From Paracoccaceae bacterium (GTDB lineage Bacteria > Pseudomonadota > Alphaproteobacteria > Rhodobacterales > Rhodobacteraceae): a DNA stretch of 64,000 nucleotides. This document shows, one piece after another, positions 25,822 through 35,357 of this stretch (positions are counted from its first letter, which is position 1; every line of letters starts with the position of its first letter). Below the pieces are notes generated by a model, which was given only the letters and a program-made list of their open reading frames with translations, did no database searches and had not been told where the DNA came from. The translations under genes were made by a program, and so were the position numbers. The stretch spans positions 144,266 through 208,265 of the forward strand of contig JANQRL010000046.1 in assembly GCA_028284605.1 (NCBI GenBank), read 5' to 3'.

Positions 25822-26178
25822 GTGAGCGAGGCCTGGACCGGGCAGATGAAGAAGGGCGTCGCGGAGCTCTGCGTGCTCTCCGTGCTGCGTCGGCGTGAGG
25901 CTTATGGCTATGAAATCCTGAGCGAAATTTCCCGCTACCCGAGCCTCGCCCTGAAGGAAAGCACGCTTTATCTGCTGCTCGGCCGGCTCTCCAAGGAGGG
26001 GTTCGTCACGGCCCGCACCGCACCCTCCGCCAAGGGCCCGCCGCGGCGCTATTTCCGGCTGACCGAGGCCGGGGCCGGGCGGCTGGCCGAGATGGAGGCG
26101 TTCTGGGGCGGCTTCTCGGCCGATGTCGCCGCCCTTCTGACCGAACCGCCGGATCCGAAGGAGACCAGGGATGGCTGA
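25822..26178 (+). CDS. PadR-family transcriptional regulator
   Basis: A 118-residue winged-helix protein. The signature KKGVAELCVLSVLRRREAYGYEI, then LKESTLYLLLGRLSKEGFV and RRYFRLTEAGAGRL, is that of short PadR regulators. The start is GTG 25822 (MSEAWTGQMKKGV); ATG 25846 would remove eight residues and remains possible. The last codons overlap the next gene by 8 bp. PadR proteins usually repress membrane or efflux genes; here the candidates are its coupled partner and the divergent glycosidase-like gene. Confidence 0.88.
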   Translation: MSEAWTGQMKKGVAELCVLSVLRRREAYGYEILSEISRYPSLALKESTLYLLLGRLSKEGFVTARTAPSAKGPPRRYFRLTEAGAGRLAEMEAFWGGFSADVAALLTEPPDPKETRDG

Positions 26179-26665
26179 GCTGACCCCGAAAGCCGCGCGC
26201 CTGCGCGACCGTCACCTCCGCCGCATTGCCCGGCAGCTTGCCCGGACCGGCCACGGCGCCGAGGAGGTCGAGGCGGTGACGACGGGATTGCGGGAACAGG
26301 TCGACGACATTCTGGCCGGAGAAGCCGGTCCGGTGGGGCCCGAGCGGCTGCGGGAAACCCTGACCCGGCTTGAGGCGCCCGAAGCCTGGGGCGCTGACCG
26401 GCCCGCGCCGCCCCGCATCGGACGGGTGGCGCTCGGTCTGGCTCTGGTGACGGTCCTGGGCGCGGTCACCGTGCCGGCCTTCGTGGCCGAGGGCGATCCC
26501 GGCGCGCTTCTCCTCACGTTGGGGATCGCCGGATTCCTCGGCGCGGCGGTGCTCGGCTGGATCGACCGGCGGAGTGGCGAGGGCCGCGCGGCGCTCATCC
26601 TGTCGGCGGTGTTTCTGGTGCTGATCGGCGCGGTCCTGACCGTCGCGCTCGCCGTTCCCGGATAG
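26171..26665 (+). CDS. PadR-associated integral membrane protein
   Basis: A 164-residue protein: residues 1-75 are a charged helical region (LRDRHLRRIARQLARTGHGA) and residues about 80-160 contain three membrane segments (VALGLALVTVLGAVTVPAFV, LLLTLGIAGFLGAAVLGWI, ALILSAVFLVLIGAVLTVAL). This layout, a helical head followed by membrane helices and encoded with padR, recalls DUF1700/DUF1129-like partners of PadR regulators, though family membership is not certain. Function is unknown. It is translationally coupled to padR. Confidence 0.72.
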   Translation: MAELTPKAARLRDRHLRRIARQLARTGHGAEEVEAVTTGLREQVDDILAGEAGPVGPERLRETLTRLEAPEAWGADRPAPPRIGRVALGLALVTVLGAVTVPAFVAEGDPGALLLTLGIAGFLGAAVLGWIDRRSGEGRAALILSAVFLVLIGAVLTVALAVPG

Positions 26666-26676
26666 GACCGGTCGGG

Positions 26677-28701
26677 TCAGCCCGCCAGCAGAAGCGCCGG
26701 TTCGCGGTGAACCTGATCCTGAAACGGCAGCAATCCGGCCTCGTGCGGCTTCAGGCAGGGCCGGGCGGTTTTCGCGTGGACGCTCCGATAGGTCCGCAGG
26801 TCCGGGAAGATGCCAAAGAGTTCCTCCCGCGCCGCCGCCGCGATCGCGTCGAGCCCGACATCCCCGGCAAAGAAGCTCTCCGTCGGCAGGCCGTTCGAGA
26901 TGATCACCTCGTGCCGGTCGAACATCAGGTGGATGTAGGTCACGCGGGCGCACCGGACCTCACGGACCGTCTGGCCGTCGATCAGGTGCTTTGCGGCGAC
27001 CAGCAGTTCCGATGCGCCGAAGAGCAGCTCCGCCTGGTAGCCGGAGCGCAGCACCCGGTGCTGCGGCGAGACCAGAAGCGGCCGGTGCCCCGGCGCCGCG
27101 ATCCGCACAGGCGCGAGATGGCCGGTGCCGCAGACGGTCTTCCGCCCGATCCAGCGAATGGGCTGCGGCCCCCGGTCCCGGGTGATCACCAGATCGCCGG
27201 GCATCAGCGTTTCGATGAGCCGCTCGCCGCGCGGCGTCAGGATCAGCGTGCCGGGGGTGAAACAGGGCACGTCGCGGAAGTCGAGATCGTTGGTCAGCGG
27301 CGTCGCGCCGGAGCCGTCGGGCGCGGTGTCGTTGTCGCTGTCGGCGAGGGTGAAGTTGCCGGACCCGTCGAGATCGGCATCGTTGGGATCGAAGCCCACG
27401 ATATCGTCGACCACATCCTTGATCCCGTCGCCATCGCTGTCGGCGGAGGCGTCGATGGCGGCCTGGCTGATCCCGTGCCCGGCCTCGTCGGTGTCGCTGA
27501 CCCCGTCATTGTCGGAATCGGTGTCGAGCAGATCCGCCGTGCCGTCGCCATCTGTATCGACCGGGGTCAGCCCGCCGCTCTCATAGGCGTCGTCGAGCCC
27601 GTCGCCATCGCTGTCCACGCCGGTCGGCGCGACGTAGCCGTCGGTCGTCTGCGCCTCGACATTGTCGGTGATGCCGTCATTGTCGCTGTCGAGATCGAGA
27701 TGGTCCGCGATGCCGTCGCCGTCGCTGTCGGTCGTGGTGGTCACGGTGCTGACGGTGAAGGTTTCGGTCACAGAGGAGCCGAAATCCGGGTTCGGGCCGG
27801 AATCGACGACGGTGACGCCATCGACCGCGATGACGTAGCTCGCCGGGTTGGTGCCGCCCAGGCCGTCGCCGAAATCGTCCAGGATGGTGAAGGTGTAGTC
27901 GCCCAGACCGGCGACCGGGACGTTCGTGACCTCGACCACGTTGTTGGAGATCGTGCTGTCGCTGGCGATCAGGTTGCCGTCGGGATCGCGCAGCTCCCAT
28001 CTGGTGTTGTCGACCTGGGTCCATTGATCGGCGTCGAAGGTGATGGTGATCGTGCTCGGCGTGGTCTCCGATACGCCCTCGTCGGTGTCGAGGATGCCGT
28101 CGCCGTCGTCATCAAGATCGACACTGTCCGAGATGCCGTCGCCGTCCGTGTCGATCTCCGGGATGTCGAACGTCAGGTCGCTGATCCCCGACCCGCCGGT
28201 GCTGGTGCCGTTCGGTCCGGGCTCGAAGGTCAGGTCGAGTTCCGAGACCGGTCCGGCCAGGCTGATCGTGACGTCGTTCGAGGTGGTGCCGGTGGCCTCG
28301 ATGGAGACCGAGCCGTCCGGGTTGGTGATGACATTCTCGTCCTGAAGCCCGCTGAGCCCCGCGATGACGGTGGCGGCGTCGATCAGGACGCCGTTCTCGT
28401 CATAGGCGTAGATCGTCCAGTAATCGTCGAAGGTCGAGCCGCCATCGTCGTTCAGGTGGTCGATGTCGAAGCTGAGGTTCTCGACCGGATTGGAGAAGAC
28501 GTAGTTCGCCGTGATCGGCGTGGTGATGCCGAAGGCGCCGAATTCGGAGACGTTATTGCCGCCCTGGCTGGCGTCCCAGGAGCTTGCCGTGAAGGTGCCC
28601 GTAACCGTGGTGGTGTTCCCGGCCTCGGAAATCACCGTGTTGCCGCTCACCGCGGTGCTGCCCGGCCCTGTCAGCCAGATCGCATTGTCCAGTACTGCCA
28701 T
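26677..28701 (-). CDS. Extracellular thrombospondin-type-3-repeat protein with C-terminal Hint domain
   Basis: A 674-residue protein starting [15 protein letters not shown]. Residues about 1-180 are a beta-rich domain; at about 190-215 and 340-480 there are Ca-binding thrombospondin type 3 repeats ([33 protein letters not shown]). A Hint-type domain follows at about 500-650, beginning at the splice-type cysteine in [20 protein letters not shown] and containing [12 protein letters not shown]. Related Rhodobacterales proteins combine Ca-repeat domains with a Hint module that may self-cleave at the Cys. There is no cleavable signal peptide, so type I secretion is plausible. No partner exporter is nearby. 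Confidence 0.82.
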   Translation of the reverse strand: MAVLDNAIWLTGPGSTAVSGNTVISEAGNTTTVTGTFTASSWDASQGGNNVSEFGAFGITTPITANYVFSNPVENLSFDIDHLNDDGGSTFDDYWTIYAYDENGVLIDAATVIAGLSGLQDENVITNPDGSVSIEATGTTSNDVTISLAGPVSELDLTFEPGPNGTSTGGSGISDLTFDIPEIDTDGDGISDSVDLDDDGDGILDTDEGVSETTPSTITITFDADQWTQVDNTRWELRDPDGNLIASDSTISNNVVEVTNVPVAGLGDYTFTILDDFGDGLGGTNPASYVIAVDGVTVVDSGPNPDFGSSVTETFTVSTVTTTTDSDGDGIADHLDLDSDNDGITDNVEAQTTDGYVAPTGVDSDGDGLDDAYESGGLTPVDTDGDGTADLLDTDSDNDGVSDTDEAGHGISQAAIDASADSDGDGIKDVVDDIVGFDPNDADLDGSGNFTLADSDNDTAPDGSGATPLTNDLDFRDVPCFTPGTLILTPRGERLIETLMPGDLVITRDRGPQPIRWIGRKTVCGTGHLAPVRIAAPGHRPLLVSPQHRVLRSGYQAELLFGASELLVAAKHLIDGQTVREVRCARVTYIHLMFDRHEVIISNGLPTESFFAGDVGLDAIAAAAREELFGIFPDLRTYRSVHAKTARPCLKPHEAGLLPFQDQVHREPALLLAG

Positions 28702-28880
28702 TGGTCTGCTCGTATTCTTGGCCCTGCCTGCTTCGGGCGGGGCATTCACTCTCTACCCAAGTCCAACGTTCTGGCCGGCCTAAGGCGCGAATGCGGCACG
28801 AAAAAGGCAGGGGTCACCGGGCCCCGGGGTGTTGCAGGTTCGCACGAGGGGGACGATGCGGGCCGTGCCGGGCCCGGCGC

Positions 28881-29723
28881 TTAGCGCCGGGTCGGTGGGC
28901 CGATATCGGGGAGGCTGATCCGCGCCACCTGCTCGGCGATGGGGGCGACCGAAAGCGGATGGGTGTCGGCGCTGAACCCGTCCGGGTCGGTCAGCTTCTG
29001 CCACTCGCCGCCATGGTAGATCTCGAGCCCCTTGAACTTCGCCTTGTAGCCCATCTTCGGCGAGCCCGGGACCCAATAGCCGAGATAGACGTAAGGCAGG
29101 CCCATGGAGCGCGCGATTTCCACATGGTCGAGGATCACATAGGTGCCGAGGCTGTCGCGCGACCGCTCCGGGGCGAAGAACGAATAGACCATGGAAAGAC
29201 CGTCATCGAGCACATCCGTCAGCGACACCGCACGCAGACCGCCGCGGTCACCGCCCCGATCCTCATCGGGATGGGTATACTCGATCAGCCGTGAGCGGAT
29301 CGGTGTCTCCTCGACCATCGCGGCGAACTCGAAGAGGTCCATATCCGCCATACCGCCCCTGGCGTGGCGGCTGTCGAGATAGTCGCGGAAGAGAGCATAT
29401 TGCTCCTCCGTCGCCCAGGGCGAGGAGGCGCGGCGCACCATGCCTGCATTGCGTTTCAACACACGCTTCTGGCTCTTCGACAGCGCGAACCTGGCCACAT
29501 CTATCCGCGCCGAGAGGCAGGCCGAACATTCCGCGCAGGATGGCCGGTAGAGCACGTTCTGGGACCGGCGGAAGCCCTGTTTGGAGAGCGCGTCGTTCAG
29601 CTTCTCCGCGTTCTCGCCCTGGAGCGCGGTAAACAGCTTCCGCTCCATCCGGCCCTCCAGATAGGGGCAGGGTTGCGGCGCAGTCACGTAGAACTGCGGG
29701 GCGAGGGGAAGCGTGTGGCGCAT
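28881..29723 (-). CDS. bpt: Aspartate/glutamate leucyltransferase (arginyltransferase family)
   Basis: A 280-residue Bpt protein. The N-terminal part has the conserved cysteines in QPCPYLEGR and [16 protein letters not shown], then [10 protein letters not shown]; the C-terminal GNAT-like half contains [26 protein letters not shown] and [14 protein letters not shown]. The enzyme adds leucine to N-terminal Asp/Glu of proteins, marking them for ClpS/ClpAP degradation (N-degron pathway). It is the last gene of a minus-strand series with the RDD and DUF2852 genes. Confidence 0.94.
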   Translation of the reverse strand: MRHTLPLAPQFYVTAPQPCPYLEGRMERKLFTALQGENAEKLNDALSKQGFRRSQNVLYRPSCAECSACLSARIDVARFALSKSQKRVLKRNAGMVRRASSPWATEEQYALFRDYLDSRHARGGMADMDLFEFAAMVEETPIRSRLIEYTHPDEDRGGDRGGLRAVSLTDVLDDGLSMVYSFFAPERSRDSLGTYVILDHVEIARSMGLPYVYLGYWVPGSPKMGYKAKFKGLEIYHGGEWQKLTDPDGFSADTHPLSVAPIAEQVARISLPDIGPPTRR

Positions 29724-29811
29724 CGGGGTCCGCTGGTCTTGTCCTCCAGCAAGGTTAGCAACGGGTTACCGGGGCGCCAAGCCTTGAGGCCCGAGCGGGG
29801 TGTCGCAGGGA

Positions 29812-30264
29812 TCAAAGCGCCCGGTTCAGCGCCGCCGTTCCCAGAATGTGGTCAGTCAGCCCCTGTTTGCGGGCGCTGAAGAGCATCAGTGCGATGGAGA
29901 TCAGTTGCAGCGGCGCCATGGCGACGGAGAGCGTGTAGCCGGCCGTGTGCAGCAGCGCGGTGCCGCTGGAGAGCCGCAGCCCGTCCGCCTCGCGCAGCTC
30001 CACCGCCATCAGCATCATGCCCGGCGTGGCCGAGGCCGAGGCGATGGAGAACCAGCGGTAGCAGAACCCGACGACGAGCATCAGGAGCGGAAAGAAGAAG
30101 AGGCCGGTGAAGGCGGTAAACGGCAGGGCCAGGGCGCTGAGCAGGCCGATCGCGGCGCTGTCGACGAGCCAGGCCACGAAGCGCTTCGCGGTGACCCCGG
30201 CATAGAAATCCGGGCGCAGGTCGGGATCGGGAAGCCGGGTCATGGCTGTGTCGGTCTGGGTCAT
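29812..30264 (-). CDS. RDD-family integral membrane protein
   Basis: A 150-residue protein with the RDD signature: AKRFVAWLVDSAAIGLL (Arg and Asp in the first helix), a second helix LPFTAFTGLFFFPLLMLVVGF, SATPGMMLMAVELR and the late Asp of GLTDHILGTA. RDD proteins are three- to four-helix membrane proteins; some act in ion or solute transport, but no specific role can be read here. It lies 88 bp upstream of bpt in the same orientation. Confidence 0.85.
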   Translation of the reverse strand: MTQTDTAMTRLPDPDLRPDFYAGVTAKRFVAWLVDSAAIGLLSALALPFTAFTGLFFFPLLMLVVGFCYRWFSIASASATPGMMLMAVELREADGLRLSSGTALLHTAGYTLSVAMAPLQLISIALMLFSARKQGLTDHILGTAALNRAL

Positions 30265-30344
30265 CGGGCTGGCTCCGGTTCTGGGGGAGGGGGCGGCCGA
30301 AACGGGAGAGGGCCGCCCCCTCCGGGGGTGCAGGCGCCGGGAGA

Positions 30345-30794
30345 TCAGGCGCCCGCGGGGGTCTCGTCGGTCGGTCGGGCGCGTTCCTCGGCCCGCGCAT
30401 CCATGAAGCGGTCGAATTCGGACTGGTCCTTGGCGTCCCGAAGCCGTTCGAGGAAGCTCTCGAAATTGACCTGCTCCTGTTCGAGGCGGTTCAGCATCTC
30501 GACGCGGTAGGCGTCGAAGCTCGCATTGCCGCTCGGCCGGGTGCCCGGTTGGGGGGTATCGGGGCTCACGGTCTCCACCGCCGCCTTCGGGCCGGCGCGG
30601 CGCAGGGATTTGGGGATCTTCGGCCAGAAGATCGCGAAGATGACGGCTACGGCAACGCCGGCGGGCCAGGCCTCGTCAAGGGCGATGATCGTCACCGGGA
30701 TCGCGAAGCCGGCATAGAGAAGCGTGGTGAGGATATGGAGCGCGCCGGGTCCGGGCGCGGCGGGAAGGCGGGGCATCTGGCTGGTCTCGGCCAT
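30345..30794 (-). CDS. DUF2852-like membrane protein, paralogue 2
   Basis: A 149-residue protein with two short hydrophobic segments (ILTTLLYAGFAIPVTIIAL, PAGVAVAVIFAIFW) and a long charged helix SFDAYRVEMLNRLEQEQVNFESFLERLRDAKDQSEFDRFMD. That helix is strongly similar to the one in the upstream neighbour (AFDAYKAETLRRLEDEQQTFEAFLERLREAKDKAEFDQFM), showing that the two are tandem paralogues. The membrane part has diverged. Function is unknown. Confidence 0.8.
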   Translation of the reverse strand: MAETSQMPRLPAAPGPGALHILTTLLYAGFAIPVTIIALDEAWPAGVAVAVIFAIFWPKIPKSLRRAGPKAAVETVSPDTPQPGTRPSGNASFDAYRVEMLNRLEQEQVNFESFLERLRDAKDQSEFDRFMDARAEERARPTDETPAGA

Positions 30795-30866
30795 CCGGGT
30801 CTGGTCCCTCTGTGATCTGTTGTTATGGGCAAGACCGGCCCCGGGATCGGGGCCGGCCGGTGCGGA

Positions 30867-31304
30867 TCAGGCGGGGGCGGTCGCCTCGTCATCGCCGTTG
30901 TCGGCTTTCTTGGCGCGTTCTTCCATGAACTGGTCGAACTCGGCCTTGTCCTTGGCCTCGCGCAGCCGCTCGAGGAACGCCTCGAAGGTCTGCTGTTCGT
31001 CCTCGAGCCGGCGCAGGGTCTCGGCCTTGTAGGCGTCGAAGGCGGAATTGCCCGAGGATTTCATGGCGGTGCGGTAGTGGGTGCGGGTGCGCTTTGCGCA
31101 GCTTCCGGAAAACATGCGTTTGCTCCAGATCATATAGGCGAGAAGGGCGAGGCCGATGGGCCAGAACAGGATGAAGCCGAGGACCATGGCGGCGATCCAG
31201 GCACCCTTGCCCTTTTCGTCGAGCCAGGCCTCCGAACGGGCGAACCAGCCGGGCCGGTGCATCGGCGCGTGATGGGGTTCGACGGCGGGGGTGGCGGTGT
31301 TCAT
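30867..31304 (-). CDS. DUF2852 membrane protein, paralogue 1
   Basis: A 145-residue protein with the DUF2852 layout: KGKGAWIAAMVLGFILFWPIGLALLAYMIWSKRM (one long or two short membrane helices), a linker with SSGNSAFDAYKAETLRRLE, and an amphipathic helix to the C-terminus. The family is common and uncharacterised in alphaproteobacteria. It is the first gene of the run DUF2852-DUF2852-RDD-bpt. A well-formed palindrome lies 40 bp upstream. Confidence 0.85.
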   Translation of the reverse strand: MNTATPAVEPHHAPMHRPGWFARSEAWLDEKGKGAWIAAMVLGFILFWPIGLALLAYMIWSKRMFSGSCAKRTRTHYRTAMKSSGNSAFDAYKAETLRRLEDEQQTFEAFLERLREAKDKAEFDQFMEERAKKADNGDDEATAPA

Positions 31305-31343
31305 TGAGGTCTCCTTGGGTTAGTGGTGGTGCGGTTGCTGCGG

Positions 31344-31362
31344 ATGTGAATGTCTTTCACAT
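31344..31362. promoter_or_regulatory. Inverted repeat upstream of the DUF2852 operon
   Basis: ATGTGAATGTCTTTCACAT: 7-bp arms ATGTGAA/TTCACAT with a 5-bp spacer. A weaker relative, AGTGAAGACCTTTTACA, occurs at 31404-31420. The surrounding 31365-31480 is noticeably AT-richer than the rest of the window. The centre spacing (TGTGA-N7-TCACA) differs by one from a classical CRP site, so another regulator is more likely. Confidence 0.6.
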
Positions 31363-31594
31363 TACAGCATATGGCGGGGTCGGGCGCCGGCTTCAAGGCA
31401 AAAAGTGAAGACCTTTTACATTTTCTTGGATTATCTAATTGGTCCAATCCCTTACGCTTGGCATGCTGGGCTTCTTCCAGACGCACTCGGAGCCATCTTC
31501 GGCTTTGGGCTTTGGAGATCGAGTTGCGACACCGCGTGATCCCCATTGGTAGAACGGTCGCTCTATGCCCGCCCGGAATCAAGCCGAAGGCGCC

Positions 31595-31730
31595 GGGCAT
31601 CGACAGACCGTCCGGGCGGGCTGGCGATTGGGTGACGCTGGGCGCGGAGTTCGGAGAGGGGAGGTGCCTGGCTGCCATAAAGCGCGGCAGCTCGGATGGA
31701 GGATCGCCACCCCACGGTCTGTCGATGCCC
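31595..31730 (+). repeat. MITE-like element, family B copy 2
   Basis: 136 bp bounded by perfect 16-bp terminal inverted repeats, GGGCATCGACAGACCG (31595-31610) and CGGTCTGTCGATGCCC (31715-31730). Homology with the copy at 59410-59545 extends outward on the left through CGGAATCAAGCCGAAGGCGC to about 31552 and on the right to about 31743. There is no conserved ORF. It lies between the DUF2852 operon and the YbaK gene; no other gene is recognised in 31363-31778. Confidence 0.87.
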
Positions 31731-31778
31731 GGCTCATGTGGCACGCCACTCTGGCGGGGTCCTTTGGTCGGCGACGCC

Positions 31779-32249
31779 CTACACAGTAAACGCCGCCTCC
31801 GTCGCGCCGCTGATCCGCAAGAGCTCCGTCGGGGCGATGGGAAAGATGTGCCTGGGCGTGCCGGCGGCGGCGTAGATCACCTCGAACTCGGAAAGGCGCG
31901 GGTCCCAGAAGGCGCGGATCGGCGAGAGATGCCCGACCGGCGCCACCCCGCCGATGGCAAAGCCGGTCTGCGCCCGCACCGCATTGGCATCCGCCCGGTC
32001 GAGCGTTTCCCCCGCCACGGCGGCGGCCTTCGCCCCGTCCACCTGATTGCCGCCCGCGGTCAGGAACAGGATGCATTGCCCGCTCTCATGGCCCTGAAAG
32101 ATGATCGACTTGGCAATCTGGTCGAGCGCACAGCCCGCCGCCTCCGCCGCCTGGCTCGCGGTGCGCGTCTCCGCGCTCATCTCCATCGTCGTGGGCTCCA
32201 GCCCCGCATCGCGGAGCGCCTGTTCCACCCGTCTGAGGCTCTTGCTCAT
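31779..32249 (-). CDS. YbaK/EbsC-family aminoacyl-tRNA deacylase
   Basis: A 156-residue editing-domain protein: CALDQIAKSIIFQ (catalytic-type Lys), FLTAGGNQVDGAKAAAVAG, and ADANAVRAQTGFAIGGVAPVGH, the G-x-x-x-G-G-V-x-P motif of the YbaK/ProX fold. These enzymes hydrolyse mischarged tRNAs such as Cys- or Ala-tRNA(Pro). The start 32249 (MSKSLRRVEQALRDAGLEP) is chosen because the longer frame runs antisense through glnE. It is divergent from glnE with only 30 bp between the starts. Confidence 0.9.
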   Translation of the reverse strand: MSKSLRRVEQALRDAGLEPTTMEMSAETRTASQAAEAAGCALDQIAKSIIFQGHESGQCILFLTAGGNQVDGAKAAAVAGETLDRADANAVRAQTGFAIGGVAPVGHLSPIRAFWDPRLSEFEVIYAAAGTPRHIFPIAPTELLRISGATEAAFTV

Positions 32250-32279
32250 CCTAGCTCCGGTTTCTAGCGTCGGGCCACG

Positions 32280-35081
32280 ATGACCCAGGATGGCCGCCCG
32301 CCACAAGTCTCCGCCGGTTTCGCCGGGCGGATCACCCGCGCCCCGGAGCCCTTCGAGCCCGAGCGCGGCGACGAGGCTGTGGCGGCGTTGCCCGAGATCG
32401 GCGGCCCGGTGCGCGACTTGTTGCGCGGCACCGCCGGGTGCAGCCCCTATCTGCGCGGGTTGATGACGCGGGAGGCGGGTTGGCTCCCGGGCGCCCTCGA
32501 TGAGCCCGAGACCGCCCGCGATGCGGTGCTCGCCGCTCTGCCCGAGGTGGCACCGGATCAGGTGCCGGTGGCGCTCCGCGCGGCGAAGCGGCGGCTGGCG
32601 CTCCTCGTCGCCTTGGCCGATCTGGGCGGGGTCTGGACCCTTGAAGAGGTCACCGCCACGCTCTCCCGCCTCGCCGACATCGCCGCCGACACCGCGATCA
32701 AGGCGGCGCTCTGGCCGGACCTCAAGCGCGGCAAGCTGCCGGGGCAGGGGGAGGGCGATCTGGCCGAGGCCGGCGGGTTCGTCGCCCTTGCCATGGGTAA
32801 GCAGGGGGCGAATGAGCTGAACTATTCCAGCGATATCGACCTGATCTGCCTGTTCGATGACGAGCGCTACCACCCGGTGGACCTGCACGAGGCGCGGTCG
32901 GTCCTGATCCGTGCGACCCGCCGGATGGCCCGGACGCTGAGCGATGTGACCGCCGACGGCTATGTCTTCCGGACCGATCTGCGGCTGCGCCCCGACCCGG
33001 CCGTGACCCCGGTCTGCCTCTCCATGGAGGCCGCAGAGCGTTATTACGAGAGCGTGGGCCGGACCTGGGAACGCGCCGCCTTCATCAAGGCGCGGCCCTG
33101 CGCGGGCGATCTGGCGGCGGGCGACCGGTTCCTGGAGGCGCTGCGCCCCTTCGTCTGGCGCAAACATCTCGATTTCGCGGCGATCGAGGATGCCCATGCG
33201 ATGCGGGTGGCGATCCGGGACCATAAGGGGCTGGGCGGCAAGCTGACGCTTGAAGGGCATAACGTGAAGCTCGGGCGCGGCGGGATCCGCGAGATCGAGT
33301 TCTTCGCCCAGACCCGTCAGCTCATCTCCGGCGGCCGCGATCCCGCGCTGCGGCCGCCCGGAACCGTCGCCGCGCTGGAGGCGTTCCGCGAAACCGGCTG
33401 GGTGCCGCCGGATGTGGCCGACACCCTGGTTGGCCATTACCGGGCGCACCGCGAGGTGGAACACCGGCTCCAGATGATCGGCGACGCCCAGACCCATGCC
33501 CTGCCGACGAGCGCGGAGGGCTTCGCGCGCCTCGCCGCCTTCATGGGCCGCGACGTGGCCGGGCTGCGCGCCGAGCTGCGCGACCGCTTTGAAGAGGTCC
33601 ACGGACTGACCGAGGATTTCTTCGCCCCCGACCCGGTGGCGCCGATGGAAGTGGAGTTCGGCCGCGAGGTGACGGAACGCTGGCCGGGCTATCCGGCCTT
33701 GCGCACGACCCGCGCGGTGGAGATCTTCAACCGGCTGCGCCCGGACATCCTGGCCCGGCTCCAGGAGGCCGCGAAGCCGGAGGAGGCGCTTGCGCAGTTC
33801 GACGCCTTCCTCGCCGGACTTCCGGCCGGCGTGCAGCTCTTCTCGCTCTTCGAGGCGAGCCCCGACCTGCGCCGCCTCATCGTCGATATCTGCGCGACGG
33901 CGCCGGCGCTAGCGCAGTATCTGTCGCGCAATGCCGGGGTGCTCGATGCGGTGATCGGCGGGGATTTCTTCGCGCCCTGGCCCGGGGTGGCGGGGCTGGT
34001 CGAGGCCCTCGGCGCCGCGCTGGCGGGCGAAGCCGATTACGAAGCCCGGCTCGATGCCGCTCGGCGCTGGGCCAAGGAATGGCATTTCCGGATCGGAGTA
34101 CATCACCTGCGCGGGCTGATCGAGGCCGAGACCGCCGGGCGCCACTATGCCGATCTGGCCGAGGCGGTGGTGGCCGGGCTCTGGCCAGTGGTCTGCGAGA
34201 ACTTCGCCGCCCGTCACGGGGCCCCGCCCGGTGTCGGCTCCGCGGTGGTCGCGATGGGCTCTCTCGGGGCGGGACGGCTCAACGCGACCTCGGATCTCGA
34301 CCTGATCGTGATCTATGACGAGGCCGGGGTGGAAAGCTCCGACGGCCCGCGCCCGCTGCCGAGCCGGACCTATTACGCGCGGCTGACCCAGGCGCTTGTC
34401 ACCGCGCTGTCCGCGCGGATGGCCGAGGGGCGGCTCTACGAGGTCGACATGCGCCTGCGCCCGTCGGGGCGGAAAGGCCCGGTGGCCACTTCACTAACGT
34501 CCTTCGGGCGCTACCAGCGCGAGGAGGCCTGGACCTGGGAGCATCTGGCCCTGACCCGGGCCCGGCCCGTGGCGGGGCCCGAGGCGCTGCGCGAGGCCAT
34601 CGAAACGGAGCGGCGAGACGTCCTGGCTGAGAAGGCGGAGGGCGAGACAGTGCTGGAGGATGTCGCCGCGATGCGGGCGCGGATTGCCGAGGCGAAGAGC
34701 CCGGACGGGGTGTTCGACGCGAAGATCGGGCCGGGGCGGCTTCAGGACATGGAACTGCTGGCACAGACGGCGGCCTTGCGCGCGGGCAGCCCGGTGCGGG
34801 ATTTCGCCGGACAGCTCGAATCCGGGATCGCGTCGGGCTGGCTGACCGAGGACGAGGCCGAAACCCTTCGCTCCTCGGCCGGCCTCTTCTGGTCCTTGCA
34901 GGCCGCGGCGCGACTGCTGACCGGCGCGCCGCTCGACCTCGAGGCAGTGGGGGAGGGCGGGCTGCGGCTGATCCTGCGGGAGACCGGGATGGAAAGCGCG
35001 GAGGCGCTGATCGAGGAACTGGAGTGCCGCGGGGAGGCCGCGGCGGCGGTGATCGCGGCCAAGCTGGAGGGGGCGGGATGA
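32280..35081 (+). CDS. glnE: Bifunctional glutamine synthetase adenylyltransferase/adenylyl-removing enzyme
   Basis: A 933-residue GlnE with two nucleotidyltransferase domains. The N-terminal (adenylyl-removing) site is AMGKQGANELNYSSDIDLI at about residues 171-190; the C-terminal (adenylating) site is AMGSLGAGRLNATSDLDLIV at about 657-676. Each is followed by its regulatory GlnD-PII-UTase-type helical region, such as GRGGIREIEFFAQTRQL. It adds or removes AMP on glutamine synthetase under PII control, setting nitrogen assimilation. Its stop overlaps the start of the next small gene (ATGA). Confidence 0.96.
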   Translation: MTQDGRPPQVSAGFAGRITRAPEPFEPERGDEAVAALPEIGGPVRDLLRGTAGCSPYLRGLMTREAGWLPGALDEPETARDAVLAALPEVAPDQVPVALRAAKRRLALLVALADLGGVWTLEEVTATLSRLADIAADTAIKAALWPDLKRGKLPGQGEGDLAEAGGFVALAMGKQGANELNYSSDIDLICLFDDERYHPVDLHEARSVLIRATRRMARTLSDVTADGYVFRTDLRLRPDPAVTPVCLSMEAAERYYESVGRTWERAAFIKARPCAGDLAAGDRFLEALRPFVWRKHLDFAAIEDAHAMRVAIRDHKGLGGKLTLEGHNVKLGRGGIREIEFFAQTRQLISGGRDPALRPPGTVAALEAFRETGWVPPDVADTLVGHYRAHREVEHRLQMIGDAQTHALPTSAEGFARLAAFMGRDVAGLRAELRDRFEEVHGLTEDFFAPDPVAPMEVEFGREVTERWPGYPALRTTRAVEIFNRLRPDILARLQEAAKPEEALAQFDAFLAGLPAGVQLFSLFEASPDLRRLIVDICATAPALAQYLSRNAGVLDAVIGGDFFAPWPGVAGLVEALGAALAGEADYEARLDAARRWAKEWHFRIGVHHLRGLIEAETAGRHYADLAEAVVAGLWPVVCENFAARHGAPPGVGSAVVAMGSLGAGRLNATSDLDLIVIYDEAGVESSDGPRPLPSRTYYARLTQALVTALSARMAEGRLYEVDMRLRPSGRKGPVATSLTSFGRYQREEAWTWEHLALTRARPVAGPEALREAIETERRDVLAEKAEGETVLEDVAAMRARIAEAKSPDGVFDAKIGPGRLQDMELLAQTAALRAGSPVRDFAGQLESGIASGWLTEDEAETLRSSAGLFWSLQAAARLLTGAPLDLEAVGEGGLRLILRETGMESAEALIEELECRGEAAAAVIAAKLEGAG

Positions 35082-35341
35082 GGGACGTGCTGGACCCGAA
35101 AGGGCTGATCTGGGAAGCCTACCGGATCGAGGGGATCGGCCCGGGCGAATGCCGGTCGATCTTCCTCGACTGGGCGCTCGGCGTGCCGGAGGGCACCGAT
35201 CCGCGGGCGCAGATCGAAGCCCTCCTGGAGCGTCACGCGGGGGAACCGGCGGATCACCCGATGACGCGGACGCTGCGGGATGGGCTGGCCCCCCCCGACC
35301 GTCCGCGGCGCCGCGGCGGTTGGTCGGGCCGCCGGGCCTGA
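35078..35341 (+). CDS. Small conserved hypothetical protein coupled to glnE
   Basis: An 87-residue protein, MRDVLDPKGLIWEAYRIEGI followed by GPGECRSIFLDWALGVPEG and RAQIEALLERHAGEPADHPMTRTLRDGL. The ATG overlaps the glnE stop by 4 bp, and its composition is protein-like until the Arg-rich tail. I recall similar short proteins beside glnE in Rhodobacteraceae but cannot name a family. Coupling suggests a role linked to nitrogen control; that is inference. Confidence 0.78.
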   Translation: MRDVLDPKGLIWEAYRIEGIGPGECRSIFLDWALGVPEGTDPRAQIEALLERHAGEPADHPMTRTLRDGLAPPDRPRRRGGWSGRRA

Positions 35342-35357
35342 CCGGCACGAATGGGCC

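Noticed and set aside
31345..31361. CRP-type site TGTGA...TCACA
   Set aside because: The spacer is 7 bp instead of 6, which breaks the geometry of a classical CRP/FNR site; kept only as an unassigned inverted repeat.
32332..33602. Long minus-strand frame upstream of the YbaK gene
   Set aside because: It is antisense to glnE and reflects GC-rich third-position bias; YbaK starts at 32249.
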